Assembly: GCA_040954595.2 (NCBI GenBank)
Contig: CM082577.2
Location: 15,128,001-15,192,000 of the forward strand
DNA length: 64,000 nt
Direction: 5' to 3'
Origin: Balanoglossus misakiensis
Lineage: Eukaryota; Hemichordata
Made by a program: the position numbers and the translations under genes. Every line of letters starts with the position of its first letter. Within the stretch, counting starts at the first letter, position 1. The notes under the pieces are model-generated. The model worked only from the letters and a program-made list of their open reading frames with translations. It did not search any database and was not told where the DNA came from. This document shows, piece after piece, positions 58,391 to 64,000 of the stretch.

Positions 58391-61300
58391 GTTAAGGGGT
58401 TTAAAGAATTATATAAACAATCTATCAATTTAATAAGCACGGGTGGATTTCCTGTACAATCATTCGTGATACTTCAGATTCATAAAGACAACATTTTTCA
58501 AAGTGGCCTATGTATCTAAAATTGCAGACGACGTTTCAACGCTTTCGGTTGGAGATTTTCTACCTAATATTCACAAAAAGACCTCGGGTATTGTTAAACA
58601 CTATTTAAAACATTGTTACCCGGTGAGTCTGGTGGAGTGTGTACGACAGATCTGAGGTACAAAACTTCGCTCGAAACCCAACACGAGTTGGAGACCGAGT
58701 TTATTTACGTACAACATTGTAGCAATTTTTCGTATGTTTGCGCGCGCTCTGGAATCACGCGATGTCAACTGAGTGTGAACGAGCTGTTTCGCGTCGTGTC
58801 GTCTGCCCAGTTTTCGTGGCTAAAACGACAGGAATAATACCCCACTTGGCTTTAGAATTGCACATATCATGAGATTTGAGCGCCATAGAAACCGCAGATA
58901 TCGTGGAACAGGAAGGTTAGTGTTAAAATTATTGTTTTTAATCAAAGTATTGACCTCTGAGTTATGCTACGTTTGTGTCGGTGTCAAACGGACGCAATGT
59001 TTACAATACAAGGCAGCCAAATAGAATCAGAGAAATGAAGAAATATTATCACGATATTTTGGATTTCGTGTTATTATTTCTCGGGAATGTTATTGTTTTC
59101 TCAGACGAGGTGACAGGACAGACACACGAGGCATCTCGCGGTTCCGTTTTCAATGTTGAATTTTATGTTTTGGCTGTATTTGCGTGTCAGCTGACAGGTC
59201 TTCGCATTCATCAGAAGCTATCGTGCGTCGCTGAGATTTGATTCTTCATAGACGAAAATTATTTCATAACCATACCAAATAAAACATTTCCAGAAATTTA
59301 GAAGTTTGCAGACTTTTCTGCTAGTAGTCTATTTAGTGTTGAAGTCACGCTGAACTGCCAAATTTAACACAGACTCGCTGTCAATACTCAAACAGTGTAC
59401 TTCTACGAGTGTGTCCTGTAACTGCCTTCCTTCAATAACCCATGTCATACAACAACAAATAGACGGTAAACGTTTATGCAATACCAAAGAATTTATGTTT
59501 TAAAACTGGTCGACAGTCTGGAAATGCATGAACAATCGATTGATTGGATTCCTTAACTTTACTATTGTATCTTGTATTTTTTTGTAGTTACACTGTGGAA
59601 ATCGGCAGGCTGCATTGCCAGTTTTTCTGCACATGCGCAGTTCCTCTGTCTTGAAAGAAAAGTCAAATTTCACCAACTTATTATTGTGCATTCGGAAAAT
59701 AAACCCCAAATGTTTTCTTTGTGAACAAAAATACTGCCAGTGTGATTTTGTGTTCAAATCCAACCAATTATTATGTAAATTGACTTGTGATACCCTCTCT
59801 TAGCACAAAAAGCATAATTTCAGCCCCAAAATGGTTGCCATAGAAACATGTGATCACTAAACGGATATCATTTTTGTTCTTATTGAGCCAAGATACCCCT
59901 ATGGTGAAATTTTTGTGGAAATCGGACCTATTATTATTAAAATTATTATTTTTATATAATTCTTTATTTAATTATTTAATTATTATTACCAGTTTAGGGG
60001 TTTAAAGAATTATATAAACAATTTATAAATTTAATAAGCACGGGTGGATTTTCTGTACAATCATTCCTGATTCTTCAGATTCATAATTTAGCGCTAAAGA
60101 CATCATTTTTCAAAGTGGCCTATATCTAAAATTGCCGACGTTTCAACGCTTTCGTTGGAGATTTTCTACATATTCACAAAAAGACCACGGGTATTGTTAA
60201 CACTATTTAAAACCTTGTTACCCGGTGAGTCTGGTGAGGTAAAAAACTTTACTCTAAACCCAACGCAAGTTTATTTACGTACAACATTGTAGCAATTTTT
60301 CGAGTGTACGCGCGCGCTCTGAAATCGTGCGATGTCAACTGAGTGTGAACGAGCTGTTTCGCGTCGTGTCGTCTGCCCAGTTTTCGTGGCTAAAACGACA
60401 GGAATACTACCCCAGTTGGCTTTAGAATTGCACATATCGTGAGATTTGAGCGCCATAGTAACCGCAGATATCGTGGAACAGGAAGGTTGGTGTTAAAATC
60501 ATTGTTTTTAATCGAAATATTGACCTCTGAGTTATGGTACGTTTGTGTCAGTGTCAAACGGACGCAATGTTTACACGTCAGCCAAATAGAATCGGAGAAA
60601 TGAAGAAATGTTATCACGATACTTTGGATTTCGTGTTATTATCTCTCGAGTATTTTATTGTTTTCTCAGACGAGTTTCCGTTTTCAATGTTGAATTTTAT
60701 GTTTTGACTGCATTTGCTTGTCCGCTGACGGGTCTTCGCATTCATCAGAAGCTATCGTGCGTCGCTGAGATTTGATTCTTCATAAACGAAAATTGTTTCA
60801 TCACCATACCAAATAAAACATTTCCAGAAATTTAGAAGTTTGAAGACTTTTCTGCTAGTTGTTTATTTAGTGTTGAAGTCACGCTAAACTGCCAAATTTA
60901 GCAGGGACTCGCCGTCAACACTCAAACAGTGTACTTCTTCTACGAGTGTGTCCTGTAACTGCCTTCCTTCGATAAACATACAACAACAAATAGACGGTAA
61001 ACTTTTATGCAATACCAATGGATTTATGTTTTAAAACTGGTCGACAGTCAGGAAATATGCATGAACAATCGATTGATTGGATTCCTCAGCGATACTATTG
61101 TATCTTGTGATTTTTTGTAGTGAAACTGTGGAAATCGGCAGGCTGCATTGCCAGATGTTCTGCACATGCGCAGTTCCTCTGTATTGAAAGAAAAGTCAGA
61201 TTTCACCAACTTATAAATGTGCATTCGGAAAATAAACCCCAAATATTTCTTTGTGACCAAAAATACTGCCAGTGTGATTTTGTGTTCAAATCCAAGCTAT

Positions 61301-63255
61301 TATTATTCAAATTGACTTGTGATACCCTCTCTTAGCACAAAAAGCATAATTTCAGCCCCGAAATGGTTGCCATAGAAACATGTGATCACTAAACGGATAT
61401 CGTTTTTGTTCTTTTTGAGCCAAAACACCCCTATGGTGAATTTTTTGTGGAAATCGGACCTATTATTATTAAAATTATTATTTTTATATAATTCTTTATT
61501 TAATTATTACCAGTTAAGGGGTTTAAAGAATTATATAAACAATTTATCAATTTAATAAGCACGGGTGGATTTTCTGTACAATTAATCATTCCTGATTCTT
61601 CAGATTCATAATTTAGCGCTATTAAAAGACAACATTTTTCAAAGCGGCCTATATCTAAAATTGCAGACGTTTCAACGCTTTCGGTTGGAGATTGTCTACA
61701 TATTCACAAAACGACCACGGTTATTGTTAACACTATTTAAAACCTTGTTACCCGGTGAGTCTGGTGGCGTGTGTACGACAGATCTGAGGTACAAAACTTC
61801 GCTCGAAACCCAACGGGAGTTGGAGACCGAGTTTATTTACGTACAACATTGTAGAAATTTTTCGTATGTTTGCGCGTGCTCTGAAATCACGCGATGTCAA
61901 CTGAGTGTGAACGAGCTGTTTTGCGTCGTGTCGTCTGCCCAGTTTTCGTGGCTAAAACGACAGGAATAATACCCCAGTTGGCTTTGAAATTGTACATATC
62001 TTGAGATTTGAGCGCCATAGAAACCGCAGATATCGTGGAACAGGAAGGTTAGTGTTAAAATCATTGTTTTTAATCGAAATATTGACCTCTGAGTTATGCT
62101 AGTTTGTGTCAATGCCAAACGAACGCGATGTTACACGGCGGCCAAATAGAATCGGAGAAATGTGGAAATGTTATCACGATACTTTGGCTTTCGTATTACT
62201 ATTTTGGGGGAATTTTATTATTTTCTCAGAGGAGGTGACAGAACAGACACACAATGCATCTCGCGGTTCCGTTTTCAGTTGAATTTGATATTTTGACTGT
62301 ATTTGCGAGTCAGCTGATGGGTCCTCGCATTCATCAGAAGCTATCGTGCGTCGCTGAGATTTGATTCTTCACAAACGAAAATTATTTCATAACCATACCA
62401 AATAAAAAATTTCCAGAAATTTAGAAGTTTGTAGACTTTTCTGCTAAGTTGTCTATTTAGTGTTGAAGTCACGCTGAACTGCCAAAATTTAACATAGACT
62501 CGCCGTCAACACTCAAACAGTGTACGGCTACGAGTGTGTGTCCTCTGTAACTGCCTTCCTTCGATAACCATACAACAACAACAACTAGACGGTAAACGTT
62601 TATGCAATGGACTAATGTTTTAAAACTAGTCGACATTAAGGACGTATGCATGAACAATCGATTGATTGGATTCCCCAGCGATACTATTTTAACTTGCGCT
62701 TTTTTGTGGTGAAACTGAAAATCGGCAGGCTGCATTGCCAGGTGTTCTGCACATGTGCAGTTCCTCTGTCTTGAAAGAAAAGTCAAATTTCACCAACTTA
62801 TTAATGTGCATTCGGAAAATAAAGCCCAAACGAATTCTTTGTGACCAAAAATACTGCCAGTGTGATTTTTGTTTCAAATCCAACCTATTATTATTATTTG
62901 AATTGATTTGTGATACCCTCTCTTAGCACAATTGTCATTGCAATGGACTGTTTTAAATAGGATTTTGGAAAAATGTATAATTTTAGCCCCCGAACGAGTG
63001 ACATTAAAACGTGTGTTATCAAAACAAAAATCATATTTATTTGTCTTTGACCTTAGGTACATATTTGGCGAAATTTCGGAGTGATCTGACTACTTATTTA
63101 TGGAATTTTGTAAAAAAAAGCATAATTTGAGCCCCAAAATAGTTGCCATAGAAACATGTGATCACAAAACGGATATCATTGTTGTGTTTTATGAGCCAAG
63201 ATACTCCTTTGATGAAATTTTCGTGGAAATCAGACCTATTATTATTAAAATTATT
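58296..63255. repeat. Three ~1.5-1.8-kb direct tandem units
   Basis: Units at about 58296-59945, 59946-61477 and 61478-63255; a fourth begins at 63256 and is cut by the transposase relic. Each starts with TTTATATAATTCTTTA ... TAAAGAATTATATAAA, which can form a hairpin, and ends GTGGAAATC(G/A)GACCTATTATT. (ATT)n runs sit at the first and last unit starts. A ~74-codon frame (LPGESGGVCTTDLRYKTS...) is open in units 1 and 3 and broken in unit 2. Confidence 0.85.
58318..58387. repeat. (ATT)n microsatellite
   Basis: About 22 perfect ATT units inside the hairpin loop of the first tandem unit; a shorter one lies at 63280-63318. Confidence 0.95.
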
Positions 63256-63278
63256 ATTTTTATATAATTCTTTATTTA

Positions 63279-63318
<40 letters not shown>

Positions 63319-63323
63319 CACAG

Positions 63324-63765
63324 GAAGATTATTATTTGAATAGGAAAGAATTTCATTCCATCATACTTTAAGGCGTTTGCGATGCTGATTACCTGTTCAC
63401 GGATATATATTGTGGATGGCCTGGCTGACGGTTCCTTTCCGAGATACAGGAACATTGAATCACGCACAGAGGTCATTCAATAGAAGACTTAGTTCAAAAA
63501 GGCAGCGTATCGAACAAACATTTGGATTGTTGAAGGGACGGTTTCGAAAAATTCGCGTAACAATGGATGTTGATGTCATCGAGGACATTCCTACGATCGT
63601 CAGTACCTGCTGTGTTTTACACAACATATGCTGTATGGGAGAGGATAAAACAACTTTCTCGCGTACTTGGAGGGAAACGAGGCTGAGATCAACGACTTTG
63701 ACAATGTATTTCATAACGATATCGAAGCTGTCGGGAAGAGGAACGAATTAGTTGCATTGTTGTAA
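63324..63765 (+). pseudogene. PIF/Harbinger transposase, C-terminal relic (DDE_Tnp_4)
   Basis: Begins at an intron-like acceptor (CCACAG, exon from 63324) with EDYYLNRKEFHSIIL, then DADYLFTDIYCGWPG, which carries the first or second catalytic Asp region. It then jumps to AWLTVPFRDTG, FNRRLSSKRQRIEQTFG (the catalytic Glu) and CVLHNIC. Two stops (after IIL and after WPG), an internal deletion near 63415 between the Asp and Glu regions, and a frameshift near 63660 are visible. The original end reads KRNELVALL then TAA at 63765. AATAAA follows at 63878-63883. Confidence 0.85.
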
Positions 63766-64000
63766 AAATACATCGGACAATTATATAATTGATGTTTGAA
63801 TAACTTGATGGGCAGATGGCCCGATTTGTGAAAGAGCGATTGAAAATGAAATTCGTGTGAATTGATATGTTATTTTAAATAAATATATATATATGAAAAG
63901 TTGTTTGAATTTCGGAGCAGAAATAATACATTCGAAGTTTAAAATATCTGAGTGTGGTATTACTGGTTCAAAGAGGACATAGTTATTAAACCGGCGGCCA

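Noticed and set aside
58613-58837. Conserved 74-codon frame in tandem units 1 and 3
   Set aside because: Differences between copies mostly change amino acids and unit 2 is broken, so there is no sign of protein-level selection.

Overview
This is eukaryotic DNA, most likely from a marine invertebrate deuterostome such as an acorn worm or amphioxus. Genes are split by GT-AG introns, non-coding DNA dominates, and there are many small inverted-repeat transposons, microsatellites and long poly-G/poly-C runs. The two clear genes encode protein architectures typical of invertebrate deuterostome innate immunity and cell-death pathways. The species call is inference from gene content only.

Layout. 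1-23.5 kb is repeat-rich and has no convincing conserved gene. It holds a split inverted repeat (1-1634 against 12372-13190) whose left arm carries a clean PIF/Harbinger-type MITE (294-1094), several TTAA-bounded elements, perfect palindromes (4354-4444, 6696-6757), a CACGTG-containing duplication (7310-7740), a GC-rich array (7902-8275), a phased A-tract array (20232-20595) and one weak two-exon gene candidate (13768-15010). A small minus-strand protein exon lies at 23540-23875. A PIDD1-like gene (leucine-rich repeats, two ZU5 domains, UPA, death domain) runs on the minus strand from 31778 to 26966 in nine coding exons whose splice phases all fit.

32-46 kb is nested mobile DNA: a foldback element, a 146-bp minisatellite inside an inverted-repeat element, a 2.2-kb direct segmental duplication, and an inverted-repeat block at 39.8-45.3 kb. 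From 45.57 to 54.07 kb a plus-strand gene encodes a secreted lectin: signal peptide, ten nearly identical hevein-like chitin-binding exons, a Pro/Thr stalk and a fucolectin-type domain. All of its introns are phase 1, so any exon can be duplicated without breaking the frame. 54-64 kb holds the two halves of a dead Harbinger transposase, separated by three 1.5-1.8-kb tandem units.

The most unusual structural signal is a pair of 142/143-bp quasi-palindromes at 46369-46510 and 46866-47008. Their stems differ in sequence but stay paired, and both keep tandem G-A mismatches at three matching places and a four-base loop. The two recognised genes fit a recognition and cell-death theme (glycan-binding secreted receptor, PIDDosome-type scaffold), but nothing here shows that they act together.
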